Assembly: GCF_041200025.1 (NCBI RefSeq)
Contig: NZ_CP165628.1
Location: 4,216,001 to 4,280,000, forward strand
Source: Rouxiella sp. WC2420
GTDB taxonomy: Bacteria > Pseudomonadota > Gammaproteobacteria > Enterobacterales > Enterobacteriaceae
Direction of reading: 5' to 3'
Length of the DNA stretch: 64,000 nucleotides
Positions within the stretch are counted from its first letter, which is position 1. Every line of letters begins with the position of its first letter. The position numbers and the translations under genes are program-made. The notes beneath the pieces are model-generated. The model made no database searches. It was not told the DNA's origin and worked only from the letters and a program-made list of their open reading frames with translations. Below are positions 31,214-42,914 of this stretch, piece after piece.

Positions 31214-31798
31214 TCAGAACAGCCCGGTCGGCCAGTGATGACCAATCAGATAGATAATCGCCGCGCCAAATACCCCGGCCACTACATCATCAATCATGAT
31301 ACCCATGCCGCCCTGCACGTTGCGGTCAAACCAGCGGATAGGCCACGGCTTCCAGATATCTAAAATACGGAACACCACGAAGCCGATAACTACCCACTGC
31401 CAGTCATTGGTCGGCAACGCCATCAGGGTTATCCACATGCCGACAAATTCGTCCCACACGATACTGCCGTGATCGTGTACGCGCATATCTTTTGCCGTCT
31501 GGCGGCAGAGATAAACCCCGATACAGATGGAGAACATTACCACCAGCGAATAGACCTGCCACGGCAGATAAGTCAGCACTATCCAGAAAGGGATCGCGGC
31601 GATAGAGCCTGCGGTACCTGGTCCGACTGGAAATAATCCGCTGCCGAAGCCAGTTGCCAGCAGGTGCCACGGATTACGCAAGTCAAGTCGCTTCTTCGCC
31701 GCCGCCATATCGGCAGCATCGTTACCTGTTCTGCCTTTGTGGCGCATCGGCCGTTTTTTGTTTCCTGCATTACCGCGGGTATTGTTCTCGATGGTCAC
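31214..31798 (-). CDS. pgpA: Phosphatidylglycerophosphatase A
   Basis: PgpA dephosphorylates phosphatidylglycerophosphate to phosphatidylglycerol at the inner membrane. The GTG start at 31798 overlaps the thiL stop in a GTGA arrangement and gives 194 residues, about 22 more than E. coli (172) because of a basic, Asn/Arg/Lys-rich N-terminal extension. The core SNPWHLLA-like start ([16 protein letters not shown]), the [16 protein letters not shown] motif and [17 protein letters not shown] with conserved acidic residues are all present. Last gene of the nrdR-rib-nusB-thiL-pgpA cluster. Confidence 0.94.
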   Translation of the reverse strand: MTIENNTRGNAGNKKRPMRHKGRTGNDAADMAAAKKRLDLRNPWHLLATGFGSGLFPVGPGTAGSIAAIPFWIVLTYLPWQVYSLVVMFSICIGVYLCRQTAKDMRVHDHGSIVWDEFVGMWITLMALPTNDWQWVVIGFVVFRILDIWKPWPIRWFDRNVQGGMGIMIDDVVAGVFGAAIIYLIGHHWPTGLF

Positions 31799-32781
31799 GA
31801 GCCATTCTCCTGTGCGAAATGATCGAATCCCTGCCATTCAAGCTCAACGGTCTCGCCTGAACGCTGATATTTGATGCCTTCAGAAAGCGGTGCGATTTGG
31901 CCGATACAGGTAAACTGCGCGCCTAAATGGCCCAAGGCAACGTCTAATGCCCCGCGATTGATTTCTGGAACCGTGAAGCACAGTTCATAATCCTCTCCCC
32001 CGGTAAGCGCCCACTTCAGCGCCTGCTCCGGCTCGACGTGCTGTTGCAACTCAGAGGAGTATGGCAGCAAATCGAGATCCAGACGTGCACCGCATTCGCT
32101 GGCCTTGAGAACATGTTTGAGGTCGGAAATCAGGCCATCGGAAATATCAATCGCCGAAGTGGCAAGTTGGCGCAGCGCCTGTCCCTGTAACACACGCGGC
32201 TTGGGACGGAGATGGCGCTTGCACAATACATCTGAGGCCTTTTCGTCATCAATGATAAGGCGGTCCTGCAAAATAGCCAGACCCGCCGCGCTGTCACCCA
32301 AAGTCCCGGTGACATAGATCCAGTCCCCTACCTTTGCGCCACTTCGCAACAAGGCGCGACCGGCGGGGATAAGCCCCTGAATCGTTAAAGTCATACTCAA
32401 CGGACCGCGCGTGGTGTCGCCGCCAATCAGCTGCATGCCATAATAATCAAGCTGCTCAAACAGGCTGTCACTAAACGCCTCTAACCAGTCGGTATTCACT
32501 TCCGGCAATGTTAACGCCAGGGAAACCCAGGCAGGATCTGCCCCCATAGCGGCTAAATCACTGAGATTGACCGCCAGTGCTTTATAGCCGAGGTCGGCAG
32601 GTGAAATCGTTTTTAGGAAGTGTATGCCTTCGACAAGGGTGTCAGTACTCACCGCTATCTGCTGTTTGTCGGCAACAGTCAGCAGGGCGCAATCGTCGCC
32701 AATGCCTAACTGAACGTCCTGACGAGCCGTTCTGTAGCGATTAAAATAGCGCGCAATTAAATCAAATTCGCCGCATGCCAT
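31795..32781 (-). CDS. thiL: Thiamine-monophosphate kinase
   Basis: ThiL phosphorylates thiamine monophosphate to the active coenzyme thiamine diphosphate. The ATG at 32781 gives [16 protein letters not shown], the standard start, and 328 residues (E. coli 325). The ATP/Mg site acidic motifs GIGDDCALL (about 27-35), [13 protein letters not shown] and [10 protein letters not shown] are present. It follows nusB and overlaps pgpA by four bases. Its product uses thiamine whose precursors are made by Dxs and ThiI in the same window. Confidence 0.97.
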   Translation of the reverse strand: MACGEFDLIARYFNRYRTARQDVQLGIGDDCALLTVADKQQIAVSTDTLVEGIHFLKTISPADLGYKALAVNLSDLAAMGADPAWVSLALTLPEVNTDWLEAFSDSLFEQLDYYGMQLIGGDTTRGPLSMTLTIQGLIPAGRALLRSGAKVGDWIYVTGTLGDSAAGLAILQDRLIIDDEKASDVLCKRHLRPKPRVLQGQALRQLATSAIDISDGLISDLKHVLKASECGARLDLDLLPYSSELQQHVEPEQALKWALTGGEDYELCFTVPEINRGALDVALGHLGAQFTCIGQIAPLSEGIKYQRSGETVELEWQGFDHFAQENGS

Positions 32782-32821
32782 AGTATTATTCCAAAAATTG
32801 ACGATCCTGCGTTTCACAATG

Positions 32822-32849
32822 CATTAAGGCCGGAGATCCGGCCTTAATG
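32822..32849. other. Perfect hairpin between nusB and thiL
   Basis: CATTAAGGCCGG and CCGGCCTTAATG form a 12-bp perfect stem with an AGAT loop in the 92-bp gap. There is no T-run, so it may be an mRNA stability or partial attenuation structure. Confidence 0.6.
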
Positions 32850-32873
32850 AAACGCGTTCTTTAACAAGGAACG

Positions 32874-33287
32874 TTACTTCTTACGAATGTGCGGGCCTGC
32901 TTTATCCAGCACACCGTTAACAAACTTGTGGCTGTCTTCGGCACCGAAGGTTTTCGCCAATTCGATTGCTTCGTTGATAGCCACTTTGTAAGGGACGTCC
33001 TGGCGCTTGCTCAGCTCAAAAAGAGCCAGACGCAAGATCGCACGTTCAACCTGACCCAATTCTTCGAGCTGACGAGACAAATACGGAGCCATCAGCGCGT
33101 CGAGCTTGTCGGCCGAGGTGGCAACACCTGACAGCAGCTCACGGAAATAGGTAATGTCGACATCTTTGACATCCTGCTCGGTCAGGAACTGTAATTCAAC
33201 ATCGGCGATGTCGTTTTTAGACAACTGCCAAGAGTAAAGCGCCTGTACGGCACATTCACGGGCGCGGCGACGAGCAGCAGGTTTCAC
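32874..33287 (-). CDS. nusB: Transcription antitermination factor NusB
   Basis: NusB with S10 (NusE) binds boxA RNA to prevent early termination in rRNA operons. The 137 residues (E. coli 139) form one all-helical domain with the arginine-rich N-terminus [16 protein letters not shown] and the C-terminal signature [25 protein letters not shown]. It lies 20 bp after ribE in the riboflavin cluster, as in most Enterobacterales. Confidence 0.97.
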   Translation of the reverse strand: MKPAARRRARECAVQALYSWQLSKNDIADVELQFLTEQDVKDVDITYFRELLSGVATSADKLDALMAPYLSRQLEELGQVERAILRLALFELSKRQDVPYKVAINEAIELAKTFGAEDSHKFVNGVLDKAGPHIRKK

Positions 33288-33307
33288 GGAATTCCCCTTA
33301 ACTAGAT

Positions 33308-33778
33308 TCAGGCCTTGATGGCCTTGATAACATTGATCATTTCAAGCGCGGTCAGGGCAGCTTCTGCACCTTTATTACCGGCTTTGGTTCCCGCGCGTTC
33401 GATGGCTTGTTCAATGCTTTCTGTTGTCAGCACACCAAAGGCAACCGGGATTTCACTGTTCATCGCAACGCTGGACAGGCCAGAGCTGCATTCGCCAGCA
33501 ACGAATTCAAAATGGGCGGTACCCCCACGGATAACGGTGCCCAGCGCGATAACAGCATCATATTTCTTGCTGTTAGCCAACGCGCGAGCCGCGAGAGGCA
33601 GCTCATAAGCACCAGGAACCCATACAACGGTGATGTTGTCGTCTGCAACCTGGCCAATACGTTTCAACGCATCAATCGCGCCGGAAAGCAGGCTGTCGTT
33701 GATGAAATTGTTAAAACGGGCAATCGCGATGGCTACTTTCGCGTTAGGAGTTGCTACAACACCTTCAATAACGTTCAT
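33308..33778 (-). CDS. ribE: 6,7-dimethyl-8-ribityllumazine synthase
   Basis: The enzyme condenses the ribityl-uracil with dihydroxybutanone phosphate, the penultimate step in riboflavin synthesis, as a 60-mer shell. The 156 residues equal E. coli RibE (RibH). Active-site motifs are [14 protein letters not shown] and [14 protein letters not shown]. It follows ribD by about 180 bp in the same orientation. Confidence 0.97.
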   Translation of the reverse strand: MNVIEGVVATPNAKVAIAIARFNNFINDSLLSGAIDALKRIGQVADDNITVVWVPGAYELPLAARALANSKKYDAVIALGTVIRGGTAHFEFVAGECSSGLSSVAMNSEIPVAFGVLTTESIEQAIERAGTKAGNKGAEAALTALEMINVIKAIKA

Positions 33779-33959
33779 AAAGTTTCCTTAGAATGGGTTA
33801 AATCGTTATGTTTTTTATGACAAAGCTTTTAAGTTAAAGCATCGACCCAGCCCATGCTTAGCCGCAGGGGGGCGGATTCTATCATATTATTCACCTGCCT
33901 GGACACACGGTTTTGTAAACCTGCTCAGACAGTACCAAATATTGGCCGTTCTTTAGCTC

Positions 33960-35102
33960 TTAATAGACCGGTTTCATACGCAAACGCAGATCCGGGCCGA
34001 CCTGCCTGACATCACTGAATTCAAAGGCTGGAGCATCGGTCAGGCTTTCCAGCCCAGGTAATACGCAAAGCGCACGACCGTTTTCACCCAGCAACTTTGG
34101 TGCCATGTAGATAATAAGCTCATCGACTAAACCGGCCTGCAACAGCGCACCTGCCAGCTCTGATCCGGCTTCGACCCAGACGGAATTCACCTGCTGTTTA
34201 GCCAGCTGCATCATCAGGATTACCAGATCAACGCGGTTGTCGGCGGTTGCCGGCACCACGAGCTGCCGGAGATTTTCTGGCCAGCTCTGCCCGTCGGCCT
34301 GCAAACGGGCCAGCAGGGTCTCGCCCGGCTGATGCACCAATTTGTGCTGCGGGGTTACCCGGTTTTTGCTATCGACAATCACCCGCAACGGTTGGCGAAG
34401 AGCATCAGGTGCGGTACTGCCAATCGCTGACAACGCCTGGTTGTATTGATCCTGCGTATCTTGATCCAGCTCGCTCCAGCGCACAGTTAATGACGGATCG
34501 TCGGCCAGGACGGTAGCGCTGGAACTCAGAATCGCCGAGCTGGCGGCGCGAAAACGCTGAACGTCCTGACGCGCGGCAGCGGAAGTAATCCACTGACTTT
34601 CCCCCGAGGCCATTGCGGTTCTGCCATCTAGCGAGGCGGCCATCTTAAGCTGCACGTAAGGGAAACCAGTGCGCATACGTTTCAGGAAGCCGAGATTCAC
34701 CGCTTCGGCCTGGCTAAGCATCAAACCATTGCTGACTTCTACCCCTGCCTGCCTGAGGCGATAAAGACCACGACCGGCGACCTCGGGATTTGGGTCCTGC
34801 ATTGCGGCCACGACACGGATAATACCGGCGTTGAGCAAAGCATCAGCACAGGGCGGCGTGCGGCCATGATGGCTACAGGGTTCCAGCGTCACATAGGCAG
34901 TTGCGCCGCGAGCCTGCTCACCGGCCATGCGCAGGGCATGAACCTCGGCGTGCGGTCCTCCGGCTTTGATATGATAACCTTCGCCGACTATCTCGCCGTC
35001 GCGAACTATCACACAGCCTACGTTAGGGTTTGGAGTGGTGGTAAAGCGTCCCTTGCGCGCAAGCTCAAAAGCTCGCGCCATGTAGTAATCGTCGCTGAAC
35101 AT
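33960..35102 (-). CDS. ribD: Bifunctional riboflavin deaminase/reductase RibD
   Basis: RibD deaminates and then reduces the pyrimidine intermediate in riboflavin synthesis. The 380 residues (E. coli 367) hold an N-terminal zinc deaminase domain with HAEVHAL and PCSHHGRTPPC (about 50-85), and a C-terminal NADPH reductase domain (about 147-378, KMAASLDGRTA, WVEAGSELAGALL). It starts 29 bp after nrdR and is followed by ribE. Confidence 0.97.
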   Translation of the reverse strand: MFSDDYYMARAFELARKGRFTTTPNPNVGCVIVRDGEIVGEGYHIKAGGPHAEVHALRMAGEQARGATAYVTLEPCSHHGRTPPCADALLNAGIIRVVAAMQDPNPEVAGRGLYRLRQAGVEVSNGLMLSQAEAVNLGFLKRMRTGFPYVQLKMAASLDGRTAMASGESQWITSAAARQDVQRFRAASSAILSSSATVLADDPSLTVRWSELDQDTQDQYNQALSAIGSTAPDALRQPLRVIVDSKNRVTPQHKLVHQPGETLLARLQADGQSWPENLRQLVVPATADNRVDLVILMMQLAKQQVNSVWVEAGSELAGALLQAGLVDELIIYMAPKLLGENGRALCVLPGLESLTDAPAFEFSDVRQVGPDLRLRMKPVY

Positions 35103-35131
35103 GGCCTTCCCTGTGGAGTTAGAAAGAAGTG

Positions 35132-35581
35132 TTAGTCCTGAAGCCGGGCAATTTCTTCACCGAACTCACGGATATCTTCAAAACTGCGGTACACCGACGC
35201 AAAACGTATATACGCCACTTTATCCAGCCCTTTCAAAGCATCCATCACCAAATTGCCAATCATCTTGGCGGGAACTTCACGTTCACCGGTGGCGCGAAGT
35301 TGCGATTTAATATGGCTGATCGCCATTTCCACGTCATCGGAACTGACAGGGCGTTTCTCGAGTGCTTTTAAAAAACCGCTACGCAGTTTGTCTTCGTTGA
35401 ATGGCTCACGGACTTCATTGCTTTTGATCACGCGAGGCATAACCAGTTCTGCCACTTCGAAAGTGGTGAAACGTTCGCTGCACACCAGACACTGGCGACG
35501 ACGGCGGACCTGTGATCCATCGCCTACCAGACGTGAATCGATAACCTTGGTGTCAACGGCTGCACAAAATGGACAATGCAT
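35132..35581 (-). CDS. nrdR: Transcriptional repressor NrdR
   Basis: NrdR represses ribonucleotide reductase genes and senses ATP/dATP. The ATG at 35581 gives MHCPFC... and 149 residues as in E. coli; longer upstream starts are unlikely. The zinc ribbon is CPFC at 3-6 and CLVC near 31-34, followed by the ATP-cone domain (about 49-139, [18 protein letters not shown]). First gene of the cluster leading to ribD. Confidence 0.97.
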   Translation of the reverse strand: MHCPFCAAVDTKVIDSRLVGDGSQVRRRRQCLVCSERFTTFEVAELVMPRVIKSNEVREPFNEDKLRSGFLKALEKRPVSSDDVEMAISHIKSQLRATGEREVPAKMIGNLVMDALKGLDKVAYIRFASVYRSFEDIREFGEEIARLQD

Positions 35582-35720
35582 AGAACTTCCTGCTCGGATA
35601 TTATCTGGACAGTAGTTTACCGCGAACTGACCCGACAACAAAGGCTGTCAGATAACCAACGCACTATCATGATAAACTTGGGCATTAATTCTTCATAAAA
35701 CCTATAAGGACATCAGGTCA

Positions 35721-36269
35721 ATGACTTCCTATTCTCGCGCTATTTTCGCCGTTACCGCCCTGCTTGGTTTGGCGGGTTGCGCCCAGCAGAAACCTGCCAC
35801 GCCAGCACTGACTAGCGAAGTCAGCCAGCTTAATCAGAAACTCGACAGGCTGACGGATCTTGCTGGCGCGCTGGAACGTCAGACCTTGCTGAACCGCCAA
35901 TCCACCAGCGGCGTTTATTTGTTGCCACAGGCTAAAACGGCAGCCTTGCTGAATACTGAATTCGGTCAGTTGAGTCTCGAGTTGGACTCAGTTTCGCCAG
36001 ACAGCACCGGCACCAGCGCGATATTGAAAATTAAGGCTACCTCTGGCAAACCGCTGCCGTCGTTTAGCGCAGTCGTTGAGTGGGGACAGCTGGATCAGGT
36101 CACCGGCAAACCGCTGACTGTGGATATGCAATCTCAAATTATTACCGTTACACCACGTCTGTTACCTTCAAGCGAGCAAACGACCGAAGTGCGGTTTAGC
36201 CATGTCACTCCAGAAACGCTGGGCTTTGTCCACCTGCATCAGCTGACGCCGATTAGCGCACAGAAGTAA
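35721..36269 (+). CDS. yajI: DUF3251 lipoprotein YajI
   Basis: The 182-residue protein opens with a signal peptide and lipobox LAGC at about residues 17-20, so it is a periplasm-facing lipoprotein. A short coiled-coil stretch (TSEVSQLNQKLDRLTDLAGALE) follows, then a beta-rich DUF3251 domain. In E. coli yajI also lies beside nrdR, divergently. Function unknown. It ends at a terminator shared with secF. Confidence 0.88.
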   Translation: MTSYSRAIFAVTALLGLAGCAQQKPATPALTSEVSQLNQKLDRLTDLAGALERQTLLNRQSTSGVYLLPQAKTAALLNTEFGQLSLELDSVSPDSTGTSAILKIKATSGKPLPSFSAVVEWGQLDQVTGKPLTVDMQSQIITVTPRLLPSSEQTTEVRFSHVTPETLGFVHLHQLTPISAQK

Positions 36270-36303
36270 CTTCACTTGTAGCATCCAGAGCAGATCGCAG
36301 GCG

Positions 36304-36343
36304 TAAAAAAAGGCCTCACAGCTAAATACTTTGAGGCCTTTTC
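36304..36343. terminator. Bidirectional terminator between yajI and secF
   Basis: AAAAAGGCCTCA ... TTGAGGCCTTTT forms a stem of about 11 bp with A and T runs on the outside, between converging genes. Confidence 0.9.
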
Positions 36344-36393
36344 CATAAGGTTTTTTCACTTAATCGGGCGCTACAGAGAGCACCCGATCAGGC

Positions 36394-37368
36394 TCAAGGC
36401 AGGATAGACGGTTGATCCGCCCCTTCCTTCTCGACCTTCTGCTGCAACATATGTTCGCGCTTCATACCCAGCTTCAGAGCCAGGGCGGATGCGACATAGA
36501 TTGAAGAGACAGTACCGATTGAGACACCAATCAACATGGTCAGTGAGAACCCTGCAAGCAGAGGCCCCCCGAAGATGTAGAGCATCAACACCACCATCAG
36601 CGTGGTCGCTGAGGTCATGATGGTACGGCTTAGCGTCTGGGTCAGCGACACGTTCATGATTTCGTAAGAGTTACCGCGACGAATCTTGCGGAAGTTTTCA
36701 CGAATACGGTCCGATACCACGATACTGTCGTTCAGTGAATAACCAATAACTGACATCAAAGAGGCGACGATGGTTAAATCAATTTCAATCTTGAACAGTG
36801 CCAGCACGCCCATGGTGATGACAACGTCATGCGCCAATGCCAATACGGCACCCAGCGCCAAACGCCACTCAAAACGGAAACCGACATAAATCAGGATACA
36901 AATCAGCGCGATCAACAGCGCCATGCCTCCAGCCTGTGCCAGATCGCTCCCCACGCTTGGACCAACAAACTCGATACGTTTAACGGTAGCGGTTTTATCG
37001 ACATCGGCGTTAATCAGGCTGATAACCTTGTTACCTAATTCCTGACCGGCAGTGTCAGACTTCGGTGGTGGTAAACGAACTACCACGTCGCGGCTGCTGC
37101 CAAAGTTCTGCACGATCGGATCCTGGAACCCGGCCTTCTCCAGCGAACCGCGCATATCATCGAGGTTGGCAGGCTGAGACAGGGTAATTTCAATGACCGT
37201 ACCACCGGTAAAGTCCAGACCCCAGTTAAACCCGCGAACACCCATAATCAGCACGGAGGCGATTAACAACAGGCCTGAAAGACAAAAGGCCACGTTGTCC
37301 CAGCGCATAAAGTCGATGACTTTACGGCCGTAGTTTAGTTGTTCAACAGTATATTCTTGCTGTGCCAC
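36394..37368 (-). CDS. secF: Protein translocase subunit SecF
   Basis: SecF with SecD and YajC uses the proton gradient to complete protein export through SecYEG. The GTG start at 37368 gives 324 residues (E. coli 323) beginning as [16 protein letters not shown]; upstream starts lie inside secD. Six membrane helices are expected; the motifs [12 protein letters not shown] and [21 protein letters not shown] are family hallmarks. The C-terminus ([20 protein letters not shown]) is identical to E. coli. It follows secD by 10 bp. Confidence 0.97.
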   Translation of the reverse strand: MAQQEYTVEQLNYGRKVIDFMRWDNVAFCLSGLLLIASVLIMGVRGFNWGLDFTGGTVIEITLSQPANLDDMRGSLEKAGFQDPIVQNFGSSRDVVVRLPPPKSDTAGQELGNKVISLINADVDKTATVKRIEFVGPSVGSDLAQAGGMALLIALICILIYVGFRFEWRLALGAVLALAHDVVITMGVLALFKIEIDLTIVASLMSVIGYSLNDSIVVSDRIRENFRKIRRGNSYEIMNVSLTQTLSRTIMTSATTLMVVLMLYIFGGPLLAGFSLTMLIGVSIGTVSSIYVASALALKLGMKREHMLQQKVEKEGADQPSILP

Positions 37369-37378
37369 AACGCACTCC

Positions 37379-39226
37379 TCAGATAGACAGCTTTTTGATG
37401 CGTTTGCCGCCGTAAAGCATGTTGACGATGGCACGAGTACCGACGATCGACGTAAACATAGAGGTCGCAACACCGATAGCCGTGGTGATTGCAAAACCTT
37501 TAATCGATCCCGTACCGACCGCATACAGAATAATTGCCGTGATCAACGTCGTGATGTTTGCATCGACGATACTGGAGAACGCACCGCTGTAGCCTTCGTG
37601 GATCGCCTGCTGAACGGAACGCCCGTTACGCAGCTCTTCCTTGATACGCTCGTTAATCAGTACGTTGGCGTCAACCGCCACCGCCAGCGTCAGTACGATA
37701 CCTGCAATACCTGGCATGGTCAGCGTTGCACCCGGAAGCAGGGACATAATCCCGACAATCAGTACCAGGTTAACGATCAGTGCCGAAGTCGCAATCAAAC
37801 CAAACTTACGGTAGAACACTACCATAAACAGAATCGATGCCAGCAGGCCAAACAGACAGGCTTCAAGACCCTGAGAGATGTTTTGAGCTCCCATGGTTGG
37901 ACCAATGGTCCGCTCTTCAACAATCTGAATTGGCGCAATCAGCGCACCGGCACGCAGCAGCAGAGACAGCTGGCGAGCCTGGTTCGGATCGTTCACACCG
38001 GTAATACGGAAGCTGTTACCCAGACGAGACTGAATGGTCGCGACGTTAATAACCTGTTCCTGCTTGGCCAGAATCGCACGGCCATTGGCATCTTTCTTAC
38101 CGCTGTCCTTATACTCTACAAACAGGGTCGCCATCGGCTTGCCGATGTTGTCCTTGGTGAAGTTGGACATAATGTTACCACCCGCGCTGTCGAGGGAAAT
38201 ATTAACCTGTGGTTGGTTATATTCGTCCTGACTCGAGGTAGAATCGGTAATGTGGTCACCAGTCAGAATCACGCGCTTGTACAGCACAACTGGCTGTCCA
38301 TCCTGCATATTCTTGACTTCGCTGTCGCCAGGAACACGTCCGCTGGCCGCCGCTGTCGCATCAACGTTGGTGTTAACCAGGCGGAATTCCAGCGTTGCGG
38401 TTGCACCCAGAATTTCTTTGGCGCGAGCGGTGTCCTGAATACCTGGCAGCTCTACCACGATACGGTCAGAACCCTGACGCTGTACCACTGGCTCGGCAAC
38501 ACCCAGCTGGTTCACACGGTTACGCAGAATATTGATGTTCTGCTGTACTGCGTATTCTTTGGCCTCGCTGATGCGATCGTCAGTCATCACGACACGAAGA
38601 TCGGTGTCACCGCTGTTGCTGAATACCAGATCACGATGGCGCGGCGAAAGGTAGCTTGAGGCTTTGTCGCGGGTAGCAGAATCACGGAAACTCAGTACAA
38701 CGCCGTAGTTATCAGCCTTGCGAACCGTGGCATAAGGAATGCTCTGGTCACGAAGGTCGCTACGCATGTTGTCCATGGTCTGTTCTTGCAGTTTGCCCAG
38801 CGCAGTGTCCATGTCGACTTCCATCAGGAAGTGCACGCCGCCGCGCAGGTCGAGACCCAGTTTCATAGGCTCGGCACCCAGCATGGTCAGCCAGGAAGGC
38901 GTCGCAGGAGCCAGGTTCAATGCGATAACAAATTTGTCGCCCAGCGCCGCGGTCAGAGCATCGCGGGCGCGCAGCTGAACGTCGGTGTCGTTGAAGCGAG
39001 CAAGGATTGAGCCGTTTTCCAGCGCAATGGACTTGCTGACAAGTTTATCTTTATTCAGTAGATCTCTGACTTGGTCCAGCGTTGCAACACTGGCGTCCGA
39101 ACCTCGGGCGCCAGTAATTTGAACAGCCGGATCCTCACCATAAAGGTTGGGAAGCGCATATAGCAGACCGACGATGATCACGAAGATCAGCATCAGATAC
39201 TTCCACAAAGGATAACGGTTTAACAC
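37379..39226 (-). CDS. secD: Protein translocase subunit SecD
   Basis: SecD pulls exported proteins into the periplasm with SecF. I chose the GTG at 39226 ([10 protein letters not shown]) because it gives 615 residues, exactly the E. coli length. One helix near the N-terminus is followed by the large P1 periplasmic domain with [16 protein letters not shown] (about 125), and five C-terminal helices with [18 protein letters not shown] (the proton-relay Asp at about 519). It is in the operon queA-tgt-yajC-secD-secF. Confidence 0.97.
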   Translation of the reverse strand: MLNRYPLWKYLMLIFVIIVGLLYALPNLYGEDPAVQITGARGSDASVATLDQVRDLLNKDKLVSKSIALENGSILARFNDTDVQLRARDALTAALGDKFVIALNLAPATPSWLTMLGAEPMKLGLDLRGGVHFLMEVDMDTALGKLQEQTMDNMRSDLRDQSIPYATVRKADNYGVVLSFRDSATRDKASSYLSPRHRDLVFSNSGDTDLRVVMTDDRISEAKEYAVQQNINILRNRVNQLGVAEPVVQRQGSDRIVVELPGIQDTARAKEILGATATLEFRLVNTNVDATAAASGRVPGDSEVKNMQDGQPVVLYKRVILTGDHITDSTSSQDEYNQPQVNISLDSAGGNIMSNFTKDNIGKPMATLFVEYKDSGKKDANGRAILAKQEQVINVATIQSRLGNSFRITGVNDPNQARQLSLLLRAGALIAPIQIVEERTIGPTMGAQNISQGLEACLFGLLASILFMVVFYRKFGLIATSALIVNLVLIVGIMSLLPGATLTMPGIAGIVLTLAVAVDANVLINERIKEELRNGRSVQQAIHEGYSGAFSSIVDANITTLITAIILYAVGTGSIKGFAITTAIGVATSMFTSIVGTRAIVNMLYGGKRIKKLSI

Positions 39227-39253
39227 GGCAGTTCCCTTCGGGAAAATCAAAAA

Positions 39254-39586
39254 TTAAAGCGCCTTCATCGTACCTTTCGGCAGAACGGCAGCTACGAAGT
39301 CACGCTTGATCATTACTTCGGTGGTCTCGTTCAGTGCGATAACAACGTAACCGGTATCAGCTACTTTGCTCACACGACCGATCAGGCCGCCGGTTGTCAT
39401 GACTTCATCACCTTTACCGATGGAGTCCATCAGTTTTTTGTGCTCTTTAGAACGCTTTTGCTGCGGGCGCAGGATCATGAAATAGAAAATCAGACCAAAT
39501 ACCACCAGCATGATAACCAGAGAGTAAGGACTTCCCTGTGACGTGGCGCCAGTTGCTGCGACGGCATCAGAAATGAAAAGACTCAT
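39254..39586 (-). CDS. yajC: Sec translocon accessory protein YajC
   Basis: YajC is a small single-helix membrane protein associated with SecDF and YidC. The 110 residues equal E. coli. A membrane helix spans about 20-40 (SLVIMLVVFGLIFYFMI), followed by a basic cytoplasmic tail (LRPQQKRSKEHKKLMDSI). It sits between tgt and secD, 27 bp before secD. Confidence 0.96.
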   Translation of the reverse strand: MSLFISDAVAATGATSQGSPYSLVIMLVVFGLIFYFMILRPQQKRSKEHKKLMDSIGKGDEVMTTGGLIGRVSKVADTGYVVIALNETTEVMIKRDFVAAVLPKGTMKAL

Positions 39587-39689
39587 TTAAATTCCCTCAT
39601 TGTTGTTATAAAACAAGTTATTGAAACACAAAAATCTTTGATTTCGCATTATTGAACATGACTTAGAGCCACGTTTAATTTTTGCAAAA

Positions 39690-40820
<1,131 letters not shown>

Positions 40821-40913
40821 TCAATTCTCCACACCGGAAAAACAGTCCAATGCTTGGTAAGATTCAGGTTAAACCTGAAAAGTAAGGCCCTGGACGATAA
40901 GAGCCAGCAAAAA

Positions 40914-41984
40914 TTACTGTCCCACAATTTCCTGTGAAGCCAGTAGGTTACGGTGGATGAACATCGCATCACCATAACTAAAGAAACGATACTGCTCTGC
41001 CACCGCCTGATGATAGGCGTTCATAGTATTTTTATAACCGGCGAAAGCCGAGACCAGCATAATCAGCGTCGATTCAGGCAGATGGAAATTAGTGATAAGC
41101 ACGTCGATCACATCATATTCATAGCCAGGGAAAATAAAGATACTGGTGTCACCAAAGAATGGCGCAATCAGCCCGTTTTTACAGGCCTTGGCCGCGCTTT
41201 CCAGCGAACGAACCGAGGTGGTTCCCACCGCCACCACGCGATTACCGCGCGCTTTACAGGCGATTACCGCATCCACGACTTCCTGCGGTACTTCGGCGTA
41301 TTCGGCGTGCATTACATGCTCTTCGATAGTATCGACACGTACCGGCTGGAAGGTGCCTGCGCCAACGTGCAGGGTCACAAACGCAAATTCGATGCCTTTT
41401 TCCTGCAACGCATCCATCAGCGGCTGATCAAAATGCAGTCCCGCCGTCGGTGCAGCAACCGCCCCCAGGCGTTCGCTGTAAACTGTTTGATACAGCTCGC
41501 GGTCGGCGTCTTCGTCAGGACGATCAATATAAGGAGGCAACGGCATATGGCCGATCTCGTCGAGCAGAGTAAAGACATCGCGGTCTTCATTGAATTCCAG
41601 CTCGAACAAAGTATCGTGACGCGCCACCATGGTCGCCTTGATGTTTTCGGCGTCGCCCAGCAGCAATTCTGCGCCCGGCCTGGGTGATTTGGAGGCTCGC
41701 ACGTGGGCCAGCACGCGTTTTGAATCCAGCACGCGCTCAACCAGCACTTCAATTTTTCCACCGCTAGCCTTGCGACCAAATACGCGGGCAGGAATAACGC
41801 GGGTATTGTTGAATACCAGCAGATCGCCCGGGTTCAGCTTGTCTAAAACGTCGGTGAAAATACCATGAGTCAGTTCGCCGGTCGGCCCGTCCAGAGACAA
41901 TAAACGACAACCGCTGCGCTGACTCTGCGGATAGCGGGCAATCAGGGACTCGGGGAGTTCGAACGTAAAATCGGCAACACGCAT
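40914..41984 (-). CDS. queA: S-adenosylmethionine:tRNA ribosyltransferase-isomerase QueA
   Basis: QueA transfers ribose from S-adenosylmethionine to preQ1-tRNA to make epoxyqueuosine. The ATG at 41984 gives [16 protein letters not shown] and 356 residues, as in E. coli; a start five codons upstream is possible. Conserved motifs are [30 protein letters not shown] and [11 protein letters not shown]. First gene of queA-tgt-yajC-secD-secF. Confidence 0.97.
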   Translation of the reverse strand: MRVADFTFELPESLIARYPQSQRSGCRLLSLDGPTGELTHGIFTDVLDKLNPGDLLVFNNTRVIPARVFGRKASGGKIEVLVERVLDSKRVLAHVRASKSPRPGAELLLGDAENIKATMVARHDTLFELEFNEDRDVFTLLDEIGHMPLPPYIDRPDEDADRELYQTVYSERLGAVAAPTAGLHFDQPLMDALQEKGIEFAFVTLHVGAGTFQPVRVDTIEEHVMHAEYAEVPQEVVDAVIACKARGNRVVAVGTTSVRSLESAAKACKNGLIAPFFGDTSIFIFPGYEYDVIDVLITNFHLPESTLIMLVSAFAGYKNTMNAYHQAVAEQYRFFSYGDAMFIHRNLLASQEIVGQ

Positions 41985-42205
41985 AGCTGATATTTCCACT
42001 TAAACTGAAGATATAAAATCGTTTATCCCGCTTTTTGCCGCGAACGGCTGCACGCAGGATAAAAAAACAGGCGGCTTAGTCTAGAGTGCGCGCGTTGTGG
42101 CTGCAAGTTTTACCCTTAATAAATGATGCTTCCTGACGGTACGTCAAGTGGACAGCGAAGCCAATGGCGCTGCAACTTGCGGCATAAAGGCGTTATACTG
42201 CGCAA

Positions 42206-42787
42206 ATGAATTTTCTCGCACACCTTCATCTGGCCAAACTGGCCGACAGTTCGCTGATGGGCAACCTGATGGCGGATTTCGTTCGCGGCAATCCCGAGGG
42301 CCTGTATTCTGCTGCTGTAGTCAGCGGAATACGCATGCATCGGCGAGTTGACGTGATGACCGATTCACTGCCGGAAGTAAAAGTTGCCCGTGACTTTTTC
42401 CGCCCCGAATTTCGACGAGTGTCCTCCATAACGCTCGACGTCGTTTGGGATCACTTCCTGTCGCTGCACTGGGACAAGCTTTGCCCGGAGATGCCGCTGG
42501 CAGTGTTTATCAATCAGTGTCGTGAAACGATTGAACCTCATCTGGCAGAAACTCCCGAGCGATTTCAAAGTCTCAATACCTATCTTTGGCCTCAACGATG
42601 GATGGAGCGTTATGCCGAACTCCCCTTCATAGGCGATGTGTTACAAGGTATGGCCAATCGGCGGCCACGACTGGCGGCTCTCGCTGGCTCGTTTTACGAC
42701 GTTAGTCTCCAATACGAGCATTTAGAGCGACAGTTCTGGCAGTTTTACCCGCAAATGATGCAACAGGCCAAGAATAAGCAGATCTAG
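42206..42787 (+). CDS. acpH: Acyl carrier protein phosphodiesterase
   Basis: AcpH removes the phosphopantetheine arm from acyl carrier protein. The 193 residues equal E. coli Acp[11 protein letters not shown] at the start and [11 protein letters not shown] are hallmark motifs of the family, with HD-type metal-binding residues ([14 protein letters not shown]). It is divergent from queA, as in E. coli, and single. Confidence 0.95.
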   Translation: MNFLAHLHLAKLADSSLMGNLMADFVRGNPEGLYSAAVVSGIRMHRRVDVMTDSLPEVKVARDFFRPEFRRVSSITLDVVWDHFLSLHWDKLCPEMPLAVFINQCRETIEPHLAETPERFQSLNTYLWPQRWMERYAELPFIGDVLQGMANRRPRLAALAGSFYDVSLQYEHLERQFWQFYPQMMQQAKNKQI

Positions 42788-42797
42788 ATCACATTTG

Positions 42798-42863
42798 ATA
42801 GCCGAATGCTATCTGATCGATTGGTCCCATGGGGTTTATTCCCCTAGTCGTTGCACTTATACT
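42798..42863 (+). promoter_or_regulatory. Candidate OxyR site and promoter of the peroxiredoxin gene
   Basis: ATAG (42798-42801), seven bases, CTAT (42809-42812), seven bases, ATTG (42820-42823) follow the ATAG-N7-CTAT-N7-ATAG spacing of OxyR sites; the fourth quarter-site is lost. Directly downstream is TTTATT (42835-42840), 17 bases and TATACT (42858-42863), a weak -35 with a good -10 that would suit an activator. Assignment is inference. Confidence 0.5.
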
Positions 42864-42914
42864 GGCTGCGATTTGTTAATCCCTCCATTTACCTAATACT
42901 AGAAAGGAGTTTTT

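Noticed and set aside
33779-33959. FMN riboswitch in the ribD-ribE gap
   Set aside because: The conserved FMN-box motifs are not visible; in enterobacteria that riboswitch precedes ribB.
37598-38659. Long open frame (353 codons) opposite secD
   Set aside because: Antisense shadow of a highly conserved gene; the composition is not protein-like.
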